Notes under the pieces: model-generated
Seen by the model: only the letters and a program-made list of their open reading frames with translations
What the model was told of the DNA's origin: nothing
Database searches by the model: none
Part shown: piece by piece, positions 1-8,762 of the stretch
How the letters are laid out: each line of letters begins with the position of its first letter
Position numbering within the stretch: position 1 is the first letter of the stretch
Program-made: the position numbers and the translations under genes
Source of the DNA: Candidatus Eiseniibacteriota bacterium
GTDB taxonomy: Bacteria; Eisenbacteria; RBG-16-71-46
Direction: 5' to 3'
Assembly: GCA_016710095.1 (NCBI GenBank)
Contig: JADJLL010000028.1
Span: 1 to 42,360 of the forward strand
DNA: 42,360 nt

Positions 1-527
1 GTGAACAGGTCGCGGAACGACACGATGCCGAGCAGCTTCTGGTCGGTGTCGAGCACGTACACGTAGTTCACGTGCTCGAGCCGGTCGCGGCCCTGGCGCC
101 GCAGGTACGCGATCGCCTCGTCCACCGACACGTCGGGGCGCACGCGCGCGTAGCTCGGCGTCATCAGGCCGCCGGCGTCGTCCTCGGCGTACGCGAGCAA
201 CGCGGTGACTTCGTTCTTGGTCTGCTCGTCGAGCAGCGCGAGCAGTTCGTAGCGCTCGGAGTGCTCCTCGGCTTCCTGCACCACGTCGACCGCGTCGTCG
301 GGCGGCAGCAGCCGCATCCACGAGCGGCGCTGCGCCACCGGCATCGCGTTGATGAGCTCGTACTGGTCACGCGCCGAGAGATCGAGGAAGAAATCCTCGG
401 CGTCCGCGCGCGGCAGGTCGAGGAACGCCTCGAGCCGGTCCTCCGGCGCGAGGATGCGCCAGGTCTCCTGGAGGTCGTCGACCGCCAGGCCGGCTTCGCT
501 CTCGGTTTCCTTGCGCAGAGAGGTCAT
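1..527 (-). CDS. mgtE: Magnesium transporter MgtE, N-terminal part (truncated by window edge)
   Basis: The first 175 codons of an MgtE-type Mg2+ channel/transporter are present; the gene runs off the left end of the window. The visible part begins MTSLRKETESEAG. Residues ~20-115 form the acidic all-helical MgtE_N domain (motifs LEAFLDLPRADAEDFF and RRSWMRLLPPDDAVDVV). It then enters the first CBS domain at GGLMTPSYARVRPDVSVDEA. In the known family these two cytosolic domains sense Mg2+ and gate a C-terminal five-helix pore, which lies outside the window. The ATG at 527 is the natural family start. It lies 67 bases downstream of the DMT exporter stop, on the same strand. Confidence 0.92.
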   Translation of the reverse strand, partial: MTSLRKETESEAGLAVDDLQETWRILAPEDRLEAFLDLPRADAEDFFLDLSARDQYELINAMPVAQRRSWMRLLPPDDAVDVVQEAEEHSERYELLALLDEQTKNEVTALLAYAEDDAGGLMTPSYARVRPDVSVDEAIAYLRRQGRDRLEHVNYVYVLDTDQKLLGIVSFRDLF

Positions 528-547
528 CGGCGTGCTCCGGGATTGTG

Positions 548-563
548 TGCGGGATCGCCCGCA
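548..563 (-). terminator. Short hairpin between the DMT exporter and mgtE
   Basis: A 6-bp perfect stem (TGCGGG / CCCGCA) closes an ATCG loop in the 67-base gap after the exporter stop codon. No T-run follows on the minus strand, so this is a weak terminator or leader hairpin at best. Confidence 0.3.
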
Positions 564-594
564 ACCTAGCCGCGCGCCGCGCCGAGGTAAAGCC

Positions 595-1557
595 TTAAGG
601 CTGCGTCGGCTCCGCCGGAACGGCCGTCCCTCGCACCGGCTGCGCCGGAGCCCGCGAGGTGGTGATCAGCACGACCGCCGCGATCACGACCGCGGCCGCG
701 AGCATCGTGCGTCCGGTGAGCGCCTCACCGGCGAACGCCCACCCGAGCGCCATCGCGACGATCGGATTGACGAACGCGTACGTGCTCACCACCGCGGGCG
801 GCACCGTGCGCAGCAGGTACAGGTACGCCGTGAATCCGACGACCGAGCCGAAGACGACCAGGTAGAGCAGCGCCGCGATCGAGTGCATCGGGACTTCGGC
901 CGGGCGGAAGCGCGCGAACTCGCCGAGTGCGCCGGAAAGCGCGAGCACGCACACGCCGCCCGCGAGCATGCCGACGCCGGTCGAGAGCAGCGGCGAGGAC
1001 GGCATGCTCACGCGGCGCGACCACAGCGAGCCCCACGCCCACGACACCGAGCCCGCGATGGGCACGAGCGCCCAGAACGGTGAGAACTCCGCGAGCTTCG
1101 CGTTCATGAGCCCCGGCCCGATGAGCAGCGCGATCCCCGAGAAGCCGAGCACGAGCCCGACGATCACCTGCGGCGCGGGCCGCACGGCGAAGCGCCCGAC
1201 GGACGCGATGAGCGCCATCCACAGCGGGATCGTGCTCACCATGAGCGCGGCGAGTCCCGACGGCATGTGCTGCACGCCGATCGTGACCGACGCGTTGCCG
1301 GTCGCGGGCAGCAGGATCCCGACGAGCGCGGCGTTGCGCAGCTGCTTGCCCTCGGGCCACGCGACGCCCGTCGCCTTGGCCCACGCGAACAGCAGCGCGC
1401 CCGCGAGCAGCAGCCGCACCGCGCACATGAGCAGCGGCGGCAGGTGCTCGATCGCCACACGGATCGCGAGGAACGTCGAGCCCCACACGAGCCAGATGCA
1501 GAGAAACGCGATCACGACCTTGGGCAGCAGCCCGCGCTCGCGCAGCTCGTCAACCAC
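595..1557 (-). CDS. DMT-superfamily (EamA/RhaT) inner-membrane exporter
   Basis: A 320-residue protein with about ten hydrophobic segments arranged as two tandem EamA halves (~residues 12-145 and ~160-300). The first half opens with IWLVWGSTFLAIRVAIEHLP, a signature of YedA/PecM-like drug/metabolite exporters. The second half contains GFTAYLYLLRTVPPAVVSTY, typical of the family. The tail is Pro/Ala-rich. The start is a GTG overlapping the upstream Lrp/AsnC gene by 8 bases, so the two are probably co-transcribed and translationally coupled. Lrp-type regulators next to exporters often control amino-acid efflux, which makes an amino-acid-like substrate plausible. The substrate cannot be read from the sequence. 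Confidence 0.88.
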   Translation of the reverse strand: MVDELRERGLLPKVVIAFLCIWLVWGSTFLAIRVAIEHLPPLLMCAVRLLLAGALLFAWAKATGVAWPEGKQLRNAALVGILLPATGNASVTIGVQHMPSGLAALMVSTIPLWMALIASVGRFAVRPAPQVIVGLVLGFSGIALLIGPGLMNAKLAEFSPFWALVPIAGSVSWAWGSLWSRRVSMPSSPLLSTGVGMLAGGVCVLALSGALGEFARFRPAEVPMHSIAALLYLVVFGSVVGFTAYLYLLRTVPPAVVSTYAFVNPIVAMALGWAFAGEALTGRTMLAAAVVIAAVVLITTSRAPAQPVRGTAVPAEPTQP

Positions 1558-2032
1558 GCGCCTTCTCCATCCGCCGCGACGCCGGCACGGGAAGCGCCCA
1601 GGTCTCCTTCAGCGTCTCGAGCGCGATCGTGCTCTGCGTGGACCGCACGGTCGAGATCGCGCCGAAGCGCTCGCGCAGCAGCCGGCCGAGCGACTCGGGG
1701 TCCTTCACGCGCACCTTCACGAGGTAGCTGTCCTGCCCCGCCACGTGGTGCACCTCGAGCACTTCGGGCTCGAGCGCGAGCGCCGCGCCCGTGCTCACCT
1801 CGCCGGTGCGCTCGTCGGAGCGCACGAGCACGTACGCGAGCAGCGAGCGTTCGATCGCGCGCGGGTCCACGTGCGCGCCGTAGCCCTTGATCACGCCCTT
1901 CTGCTCGAGCCGCTTCACGCGCTCGAACACCGCGGACGGCGCCATGCTCAGGCGGCGCGCGAGTTCGGCGTTGCTGGTGCGGCCATCGGCCTGGAGCATC
2001 TCGAGCAGCTGGCGATCGACGTCGTCGAGCAT
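1550..2032 (-). CDS. Lrp/AsnC-family transcriptional regulator
   Basis: A 160-residue protein. The N-terminal helix-turn-helix (LDDVDRQLLEMLQADGRTSN, then AELARRLSMAPSAVFERVKR) is diagnostic of AsnC/Lrp. It is followed by a C-terminal RAM/ACT-like ligand-binding domain (HHVAGQDSYLVKVRVKDPES). The ATG at 2032 is chosen because it begins exactly at the family start and has GAGGAGAG about 8 bases upstream. An in-frame extension to 2161 looks unlike the family and was rejected. Its 3' end overlaps the DMT exporter gene, so the exporter is its probable target. Confidence 0.9.
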   Translation of the reverse strand: MLDDVDRQLLEMLQADGRTSNAELARRLSMAPSAVFERVKRLEQKGVIKGYGAHVDPRAIERSLLAYVLVRSDERTGEVSTGAALALEPEVLEVHHVAGQDSYLVKVRVKDPESLGRLLRERFGAISTVRSTQSTIALETLKETWALPVPASRRMEKARG

Positions 2033-2271
2033 GGGCGCGTCTCTCCTCGGGGGACTGCGTTGTCGCGTTGTGGCGCCGTGGCGTTGCGAACGGAAGTCCG
2101 ACAGGCCGAGGATGATAAATCGGGAATGCCACGACTCAAGCGAAGAAACTGCTAGTTCCAAGAGTCACAAGCCGACGATTGTTCGCCGAATGGGAAGACT
2201 TGCCGCCTCCGGCGGCGGCGCGGCGGGATTCGCGAGCGTCGGCTGGCCGGGAAATCCCCGGAAAACGCGAA

Positions 2272-2299
2272 CGGCCCGCCTCCCGAAGGAAGCGGGCCG
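2272..2299 (-). terminator. Hairpin terminator after pyrR (repeat copy A)
   Basis: An 8-bp GC stem, one C/A mismatch, three further pairs and, read on the minus strand, a C(TTCG)G tetraloop lie 22 bases past the pyrR stop. A moderately T-rich stretch (TTCGCGTTTT) follows. The central 19 bases recur exactly at 15129-15147. Confidence 0.65.
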
Positions 2300-2320
2300 C
2301 CGAAGGGTCTTCGAGCGGAC

Positions 2321-2869
2321 TTACTCGTCGAACTCCTTGATGACGACCGAGTCGGCGCCGTCGATCTCGAGCAGCTTCACGCCGATCACTTCGCGCTTCG
2401 ACGTGGGGACGTTCTTGCCCACGAAGTCGGCGCGAATGGGCAACTCGCGATGACCGCGGTCGATGACCACGGCGAGCTGGATCGTGCGCGGGCGGCCGAA
2501 GTCGATGAGCGCGTCCATCGCGGCGCGCACGGTGCGGCCGGTATAGAGCACGTCGTCGATCAGCACGGCCACCTTGCCGTTGATGTCCACCGGGATCTCG
2601 GTCGCGCCCACGACGGGGTGCGCACCGACCGTGGACAGGTCGTCACGGTAGAGGGTGATGTCGAGGGAGCCTTCGGTCGGCGACTGCCCCTCGAACTCCT
2701 TGATCTTCTGGGCGATGCGATTGGCGAGCGGCACACCGCGGCGGCGGATGCCCACCAGCACGAGGTCGTCGATGCCCTTGTTGCGCTCGACGATTTCGTG
2801 GGCGATGCGCGTGATGATGCGGCGGAGTCCGTCGGCGTCGACGATCTCGGCCTTTTCGCGGAGCGACAT
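2321..2869 (-). CDS. pyrR: PyrR: pyrimidine operon regulator / uracil phosphoribosyltransferase
   Basis: A 182-residue type I phosphoribosyltransferase. The PRPP-binding loop VLIDDVLYTGRTVRAA is intact. The N-terminal region (RIITRIAHEIVERNKGIDDL, then VLVGIRRRGVPLANRIA) and the late VVIDRGHRELPIRADFVGKN are characteristic of PyrR rather than Upp. In characterised bacteria PyrR binds pyr mRNA leaders in response to UMP and has weak UPRTase activity. No pyr biosynthetic gene is adjacent here, so any RNA target lies outside the window. The ATG has GGAGGAG four bases upstream. A plausible sigma70-like promoter and a strong downstream hairpin make it look monocistronic. Confidence 0.93.
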   Translation of the reverse strand: MSLREKAEIVDADGLRRIITRIAHEIVERNKGIDDLVLVGIRRRGVPLANRIAQKIKEFEGQSPTEGSLDITLYRDDLSTVGAHPVVGATEIPVDINGKVAVLIDDVLYTGRTVRAAMDALIDFGRPRTIQLAVVIDRGHRELPIRADFVGKNVPTSKREVIGVKLLEIDGADSVVIKEFDE

Positions 2870-2913
2870 GACTCCTCCAGGAACGTGTCTCACAGGGCAC
2901 GAAAGTGGCTGGG

Positions 2914-2943
2914 ACTCTAGCCGCTGGCCCGACGCATCGGCAA
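2914..2943 (-). promoter_or_regulatory. Candidate promoter for pyrR
   Basis: Read on the minus strand: TTGCCG, an 18-base spacer, TAGAGT, then 44 bases to the pyrR ATG. Four of six bases match in each box. This is a pattern match only; base composition makes chance hits less likely here but not negligible. Confidence 0.35.
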
Positions 2944-2976
2944 GGCAGGCTCTCCCGACGGCAGCCCGGGTCAGGG

Positions 2977-5316
2977 TCAGCGGTGACCGGCGTGCGTCGC
3001 GGGCGCCGAGGGCGCCGAGGCCAACTCGCGAAGCCGCGTGAGCGCGTCGGCATGGCGCAGGGCGAGCGAGTCGTCCGCGCTCACCTGCGGCGTGCTCGCC
3101 TTGCGCGCGGCCGCGAGCACGGACTCCGCGCGCGCGTACTGCCGCGCCTCGGTGAGCGAGGCGCCGTAGGCCGTGCCGTAGAGCAGCCGGTCGCGCGGCG
3201 ACACGCCGCTCTCGGCGCTCGCGGCGAGGTCGAGCAGCGGCAGCGCTTCGGCGAGACGGCGCTGGCGCAGCCGCAGCCGCGCGAAATCGAAAGCCGTCGC
3301 GGCCGTCGCGGCGTCGCGATCGCCGAGCACGCGGCGCTGCGCGTCGAGCGTGCGCTGGTAGAGCGGCGCGGCCTCGGCGGTGCGGTTGGCGTCGCGCAGC
3401 ACGCCGGCGAGCGCGCGGGCGGTCGCGAGCGTGCGCGCATCGAGCGCGCCGTGAGCGGCGGTGCGCAGCGCGAGCACGCGACGCAGGTCGCGCTCGGCTT
3501 CGCCGCGCCGTCCGGCGGCGCGTTCGCACGCGGCGGTCAGCTCGAGCGCCTCGATCGCCGCGACCGAGTCGGGCCCGAGCGTGGTGGCGAGATCGCGCGC
3601 GGACTGCTGCGCGAGCGGCAGCGCTTCGCGTGCGCGGCCCTGCGCGGCGAGCGCGCGGGCGAGCGAGAAGCGCGCACGGGACGTGACCTCGTGCGCCGGG
3701 CCGAACAGCGCTTCGCCACGAGCGAGCGCTTCGCGGGCGAGCGACTCGGCGTCCGCGGCGTGGCCGAGCGCGGCGCGCGTGCCGGCGAGCGCCTGCAGCG
3801 CGACCAGTCCTTCGGCGGCCAGTGCCCCGCGCGAACGGTGCGCGGCGAGCGCCGCGGCATAGGCCGAGTCGGCGCCGGCGAGCGCGCCTTCGTGCGCGAG
3901 CGCGTCACCCAGCGCCATGCGCGCGGCGATCGCGAGCGAGTCGCGCGCGGAGTCCCCGCGCAGCGTCACGGCGCGGCGCCACAGGGCCGCGACTTCCGGC
4001 GCACGGTCGCCTCGCGCGGCGAGCGCGCGGGCGAGCGTCTCGATCGCCGCGAGCGTGCGCGCGTCCGTCGCGCCGAACGCGGCCTGCGTCTGGGGCACGA
4101 GCGGGCGCGCGATCGCGACGGCCTCGTCGAGCCGGTGCTGCGCGAGCCGCGCGGCCGCCAGTTCGAGGCGGGACGACAGGCTGATCTCGCGCGCGGCGGC
4201 GAGTTCGCGCTCGGCCTGCGCGCGCTGCGTGTCCGCGCGCCAGAGCGCCGCGCCGACCCCCGCGACGATCACGACGATCGCGGCGCCGAGCAGGCCCACT
4301 CCCACCATGGCCGCGCGATTACGGCGCGCGAACTTGCCGACCACGTACAGCGGCGTGGAGTCCACGGCGCGCACGGGTTCGTGCGCGAGGAAGCGCTGCA
4401 CTTCGAGCGCGAGCGCGTGCGCGGTGCGATAGCGCTCACCGCGCGTGCTCGCCATGGCGCGCAGCACGATCGCGTCGAGCTCGCCGCGCAGCTCGCGCTC
4501 GAGTGCGACCGGCGTCGAGTTGCGCGCGTGCGCGGCCTCGCGCGCCTCCGCGGCGGCGTGACCCATGCGCGTGCTCGGCAGCGGCGGCGGCACGCTCGCG
4601 ACCAGGCGCTGCGCCTCGACCGCGCCCGCGCGATGCAGCGCGTCGACGTCGAACGGCAGCTGCCCGGTGAGCAGTTCGTAGAGCACGACGCCGAGCGAAT
4701 ACACGTCCGTGCGCGTGTCCACGTCGCGCCCCTGCGAGCCGAGCTGCTCGGGGCTCAGGTACTCGGGCGACGCCCAGAGCCGCTCGACGCCGACGGAGTT
4801 CGGCGACGCGAGTTTCACGACCGCGCGGCCGTTCGCCTCCGTGACGCGCACGAACGCCGGCTGCAGGAAGCCGCGGATGAACCCGCGCTCGTGTTCGCCC
4901 TGCACGCACTCGCATGCGTCCGCGAACAGCGCGAGGCGCTCGCGCAGGTCGAGCCGATGACGATCGGCGTACTCGGTGATCGGCGAACCGTCGAGCGCGA
5001 CGGCGGGCGTCGCGGACGCGAGCGCGGGTTCGTCCGCCGGCTCGGGCTCGGGCTCGGCCTCCGCTTCGGCGTCGCGCTCCGGTTCAGGCTCCGTCACCGG
5101 CATGGGCGCGGCGGCGTCCGTCACCGGCGTCGCGAACGGCGTCCCGCCGCGCGTCGCGCGGATCGAGCGCACGAGCGCTTCGACCTCGGCGCGCAGCGAT
5201 TCGTCGGAGCCGCAGGCGGCCTCGAGGAATGCGTGCCGGGTGCCGTCGCTCATGTCGAGCGCGCGGTCGCGCAGCTGCTCGATGCGAGCGCGGCGATCGA
5301 GGCGATCCGGACTCAA
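2977..5316 (-). CDS. Membrane-anchored TPR protein with a degenerate Ser/Thr kinase-like domain (predicted pseudokinase)
   Basis: The predicted protein has 779 residues. The N-terminus (HAFLEAACGSDESLRAEVEA) is the segment that normally precedes the kinase domain in PknB-like TPR kinases. A Glu/Pro-rich stretch (~70-105) stands where the N-lobe should be, so no Gly-rich loop or VAxK lysine is visible. The C-lobe remains recognisable: SPEYLSPEQL at ~183 and DTRTDVYSLGVVLYELLTGQ at ~200. The catalytic HRDLKP position reads RGFLQP (~148) and the DFG position reads LASPNS (~169). One transmembrane helix follows (~337-358), then a long TPR array. The TTG at 5316 is chosen because it starts the family-like N-terminus and GAGGGAG lies upstream; ATG 5253 is the alternative. 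Phosphotransfer is unlikely. A scaffold role is inferred. Confidence 0.8.
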   Translation of the reverse strand: MSPDRLDRRARIEQLRDRALDMSDGTRHAFLEAACGSDESLRAEVEALVRSIRATRGGTPFATPVTDAAAPMPVTEPEPERDAEAEAEPEPEPADEPALASATPAVALDGSPITEYADRHRLDLRERLALFADACECVQGEHERGFIRGFLQPAFVRVTEANGRAVVKLASPNSVGVERLWASPEYLSPEQLGSQGRDVDTRTDVYSLGVVLYELLTGQLPFDVDALHRAGAVEAQRLVASVPPPLPSTRMGHAAAEAREAAHARNSTPVALERELRGELDAIVLRAMASTRGERYRTAHALALEVQRFLAHEPVRAVDSTPLYVVGKFARRNRAAMVGVGLLGAAIVVIVAGVGAALWRADTQRAQAERELAAAREISLSSRLELAAARLAQHRLDEAVAIARPLVPQTQAAFGATDARTLAAIETLARALAARGDRAPEVAALWRRAVTLRGDSARDSLAIAARMALGDALAHEGALAGADSAYAAALAAHRSRGALAAEGLVALQALAGTRAALGHAADAESLAREALARGEALFGPAHEVTSRARFSLARALAAQGRAREALPLAQQSARDLATTLGPDSVAAIEALELTAACERAAGRRGEAERDLRRVLALRTAAHGALDARTLATARALAGVLRDANRTAEAAPLYQRTLDAQRRVLGDRDAATAATAFDFARLRLRQRRLAEALPLLDLAASAESGVSPRDRLLYGTAYGASLTEARQYARAESVLAAARKASTPQVSADDSLALRHADALTRLRELASAPSAPATHAGHR

Positions 5317-5489
5317 ACGTCCGCTCCCTCGCCCGCGCGCGGCGCGGCGATGTGGGTGCTGCCAGGAGTCACGGTGGCCTCGAAAGGTGTCGTCGCAGGA
5401 AGGTGGCCGGGGCGGAAAATAACACGGACGCCGGTACGCTCGGCCGCATCGGTTATCGGCCGTGCGGACGGCCCCCGCCAGCACGCAGA

Positions 5490-5526
5490 AGCCCGGCCGC
5501 CGAGAGTGCGTTCCGACGGCCGGGCT
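5490..5526 (-). terminator. Hairpin downstream of glyS
   Basis: A 10-bp perfect inverted repeat (AGCCCGGCCG / CGGCCGGGCT) with a 17-base loop lies just after the glyS stop codon. No clear T-run follows. Confidence 0.55.
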
Positions 5527-5544
5527 GCGGGAATCGGAGAACGA

Positions 5545-7677
5545 TCAGCCCTTCTCGCCCTCGACCACGATCTTCGAGAAGTCCCAGCCGCGCATGAACA
5601 GGTCGCGCACGTCGGCGAGCAGCTTGAGCCGGTTGGTGCGGACCGCGGCGTCCTCGGCGTTCACCATGACGCCGTCGAAGAACCCGTGAATGGCGGACTC
5701 CAGCCCGAGCAGCGCGGGCAGGATCCGGTCGTAGGCCTTCGCGTCCCACAGCGGCGCGGTCTCGGCGGTCGCCTTCTCGAGCGCGGCGAGCAACGCCTGC
5801 TCGACCGGCTCGGTCAGCATCGCCTTGTCCACCGCCGCGGGCAGCGCGTCGGTCGAGGCCTTGAGGATGTTCGCGACGCGCTTGTAGAGGATCACGAGCG
5901 GAGCGAACCGCGGATCGCCGCGGAACGCGCCGAGCGCCTGCGCGCGCGCGAGCGCGTCGGCGGCGTCGCACCAGCCCGGACGCGCGATCGCGCCCATCTG
6001 GATGCGCGCCTCGAGCGCGGCCTCACGCGTGTCGTACACGACACCACGATCCTCGAGCGCCGTGTCCACGCGCGTGCGCAGGAAGTCGCCGAGCTTCTTC
6101 ATGATCTCGGCCTGCGGCAGGTGGGAGTTGGCGGCGAAGAAGTGCCGCGTCATCTCCATGGCCGCCGCGCGCAGGTCGAGCGCGAGCTTCTTCTCGAGCA
6201 CGATGCGCACGGCGCCGTTGCCGGCACGGCGCACGCCGTACGGGTCCTCGGAGCCGCTCGGCGACTTGCCGGCGACGAACGCGCCCGCGACGTGATCGAG
6301 CTTGTCGGCGAGCGAGAGCAGAGCGCCGGCTTCGCTCGCGGGCAGGTCGTCGCCCGCGCCGCGCGGCCGGTAGTGCTCGGCGATCGCCACGCACACGCCG
6401 TCGGGTTCACCCGCACGCTTGGCGTAGTAACCGCCCATGATGCCTTCGAGCGACGCGTACTCCTTGCCCGAGCCGATCATCTCGCCCAGAAGGTCGGTCT
6501 TGCACAACAACGCCGCCCTCCGGGCGGCCGCTGCCGAACCGGGCGCGAGCTTGTCGGCGAGCCAGCCGCCGAGCGACTCGAGACGCGACGCCTTCTCGCG
6601 CAGCGAGCCCAGGCCTTCCATCCACACGACGCCGGAGAGCTTCTCGACGATCTCGGCGGGCGCCTGCTTGTTGTCGGTGTCCCAGTAGAACTTCGCGTCC
6701 TCGAGCCGCGCCACGAGCACGCCTTCGTTGCCCTTGCGCACGAGCGCGAGACCGCCGTCGTCACCGTTGCGCACGGCGATGAAGCCGGGCAGCAGCGTGC
6801 CGTCGGACTTCTCGATGGCGTGGAAGCGCTGGTGTTCGCGCAGCGCGGTCACGATCACCTCGCGCGGCAGATCGAGGTACTGCGCCGCGAACTCGCCGGG
6901 AATGCCCGTGGGCCACTCGACGAGGAAGTTGTTGATCTCGACGAGTTCGTCGTCGGCCACGACACGGCCACCCTGCGCCGCGGCGACCTTGTTGATCTCC
7001 TCGCGGACGGCGATCTCGCGCACGCGATGATCCGCGAGCACGGACGCGCCCTTGAGCACTTCGACGTACTTGCGCGGGCTCGGGATGTCCACCGTGCCCG
7101 GGTGCAGGAAGCGATGGCCGAAGCTGGCGCGGCCCGCGGTGAGGCCGAACGCCTGCACGGGCAGCACGGCGTCGCCGAACAGCGCGACGAGCCAGCGCAC
7201 GGGGCGGCCGAAGCGGTAGTCGCCCGCGTCCCAGCGCATGGTCTTCGGGAACTGGATCTTCGGCGCGATCGCGCCGAGCAGGCCCGGCAGCACTTCGGCC
7301 GCGCCCTTGCCCACGTGCTTCACGGTCACCGCCACGTACTCGCCCTTGGCGGTCTCGACCTTGCGCACGCTGGCCACGTCCACACCCTTGCCGGCGCAGA
7401 AGCCCACGAGCGCCTTGGTCGGCTTGCCCTCGGCGTCGAACGCGGCCTTCGTGGCGGGGCCCATCGCCTCTTCCTCGAAGTCGTTCTGGCGCTCCGCCAC
7501 GTCGGTGACGAGCACGGTGAGGCGGCGCGGCGTGCCGTAGCTGGTGACGTCGTCGAACGACAGCCGCAGCTCCTGCAGTCCGGCGCGCACCGCGCGCTCG
7601 AGCTGATCGAGCGCCGGCGGCACGTACGACGACGGAAGTTCCTCGACTCCGATCTCGAACAGAAGGTCGCGGCTCAC
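5545..7677 (-). CDS. glyS: Glycyl-tRNA synthetase beta subunit
   Basis: A 710-residue beta subunit of the tetrameric (alpha2beta2) GlyRS, close to the usual ~690. It begins SRDLLFEIGVEELPSSYVPP, the diagnostic GlyS N-terminus, and continues with YGTPRRLTVLV and EEAMGPATKAAFD. The C-terminus carries the helical anticodon-binding-like domain. The GTG start at 7677 overlaps the glyQ stop (GTGA), showing tight translational coupling. The subunit supports tRNA-Gly binding, while the catalytic aminoacylation core is in GlyQ. The reading frame is intact throughout. Confidence 0.95.
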   Translation of the reverse strand: MSRDLLFEIGVEELPSSYVPPALDQLERAVRAGLQELRLSFDDVTSYGTPRRLTVLVTDVAERQNDFEEEAMGPATKAAFDAEGKPTKALVGFCAGKGVDVASVRKVETAKGEYVAVTVKHVGKGAAEVLPGLLGAIAPKIQFPKTMRWDAGDYRFGRPVRWLVALFGDAVLPVQAFGLTAGRASFGHRFLHPGTVDIPSPRKYVEVLKGASVLADHRVREIAVREEINKVAAAQGGRVVADDELVEINNFLVEWPTGIPGEFAAQYLDLPREVIVTALREHQRFHAIEKSDGTLLPGFIAVRNGDDGGLALVRKGNEGVLVARLEDAKFYWDTDNKQAPAEIVEKLSGVVWMEGLGSLREKASRLESLGGWLADKLAPGSAAAARRAALLCKTDLLGEMIGSGKEYASLEGIMGGYYAKRAGEPDGVCVAIAEHYRPRGAGDDLPASEAGALLSLADKLDHVAGAFVAGKSPSGSEDPYGVRRAGNGAVRIVLEKKLALDLRAAAMEMTRHFFAANSHLPQAEIMKKLGDFLRTRVDTALEDRGVVYDTREAALEARIQMGAIARPGWCDAADALARAQALGAFRGDPRFAPLVILYKRVANILKASTDALPAAVDKAMLTEPVEQALLAALEKATAETAPLWDAKAYDRILPALLGLESAIHGFFDGVMVNAEDAAVRTNRLKLLADVRDLFMRGWDFSKIVVEGEKG

Positions 7678-8655
7678 TTGGCGGCCTCCTTCTTCTTGGC
7701 GGCTTGCGCCTTCTGGCGCGACTGCTGGTCGGCGTAGTGCGCGAGCCAGCGTTCGCGTTCGGTCTCGTCCTTGATGAGCGGATAGCCCATCTCGGCGCGC
7801 AGGTGGTGGTAACCGAGCGCGGCCTTGCGCGCGATGGCGCGCACGCGGCCGATGTAGCCGACGCGCTCGGACACCGAGATCGCGCCGCGCGCATCGAGCA
7901 GGTTGAACATGTGCGAGCACTTGATGACGGCGTCGTAGCCGGGCGCTGACGAGCTTCAGGTCCAGGAGCCGCGAGGCCTCGGCCTCCCAGATCTTGAACA
8001 TCGTGAACAGCTCGGCCACCGGCGCGTGCTCGAAGTTGTAGTGCGACCACTCCCACTCGTTGCGGACCCAAAGGTCGCCCCAGCTGACGCCGGGCGCCCA
8101 CATCAGGTCCTGCACGCGGCTCGTCTTCTGCAGCATCATGCCGATGCGGTCGAGGCCGTACGTGAGTTCGGCCGACACCACCGGCAGCTCGAGCCCGCCG
8201 CACTGCTGGAAGTAGGTGAACTGCGAGATCTCGGTGCCGTCCATCCACACCTGCCAGCCGAGGCCGGCGGCGCCGAGCGTCGGCGACTCCCAGTCGTCCT
8301 CGACGAGGCGCAGGTCGTGTTCGCGCGGGTCGATGCCCATCGCGGAGAGCGACTGGAAGTACGCGTCCACGACGTCGGCGGGCGCGGGCTTCAGCAGCAC
8401 CTGGTACTGGAAGAACTGCTGGAAGCGATTCGGGTTCTCGCCGTAGCGCCCGTCCTTGGGACGGCGCGAGGGCTCGACGTACGCGACGCGCCACGGCTCG
8501 GGGCCGAGCGAGCGCAGGAAGGTCGCCGGGTTGAAGGTGCCGGCGCCGACTTCGGAGGGGTACGGCTGCTGGATGACGCAGCCGCGCTCGGCCCAGAACT
8601 GCTCGAGCGCGAGGATCATCCCCTGCAGGGATTCTTTGGGCTTCAAGGTGCTCAT
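7674..8655 (-). CDS. glyQ: Glycyl-tRNA synthetase alpha subunit, interrupted by one frameshift
   Basis: The alpha (catalytic, class II) subunit, expected ~326 residues. Signature segments are ALEQFWAERGCVIQQPY, EVGAGTFNPATFLRSLGPEP, PSRRPKDGRYGENPNRFQQ and GGLELPVVSAELTYGLDRIG. The first frame runs correctly to EAEASRLLDLKLV and is then lost. The conserved continuation GYDAVIKCSHMFNLLDARGA resumes in another frame. The 982-base span is 3n+1, consistent with one extra base around 7939-7951. The gene is essential in organisms relying on this enzyme, so a consensus error is the likeliest reading. The ATG at 8655 gives the normal GlyQ N-terminus. Confidence 0.9.
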
Positions 8656-8730
8656 GGGGGTCCACGGTGGTGGAAGGCCGCGAGTGACTCGTGTGAACGG
8701 CGCAGTCTAGACGAGCGGACCCGGAGTTGG

Positions 8731-8752
8731 AAAAGCGCGGGCGGAGGCCCGC
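8731..8752 (-). terminator. Intrinsic terminator after the two-TM membrane protein gene
   Basis: On the minus strand a GCGGGC-CTCC-GCCCGC hairpin is followed by GCTTTTCC. It starts about 10 bases beyond the TAG stop of the gene at 8763 and precedes the glyQ leader. Confidence 0.6.
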
Positions 8753-8762
8753 CGGGCGGCGG

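Noticed and set aside
2905..7737. A 1610-codon open frame on the plus strand
   Set aside because: It is antisense to the pseudokinase and glyQS. It is Arg/Glu/Ala/His-rich with no domain, as expected from the complement of GC3-rich genes.
5545..8655. A natural GlyQ-GlyS fusion protein
   Set aside because: The single open frame arises only because of the glyQ frameshift. The residues between the two parts are out of frame, and the true glyQ end and glyS start overlap as GTGA.
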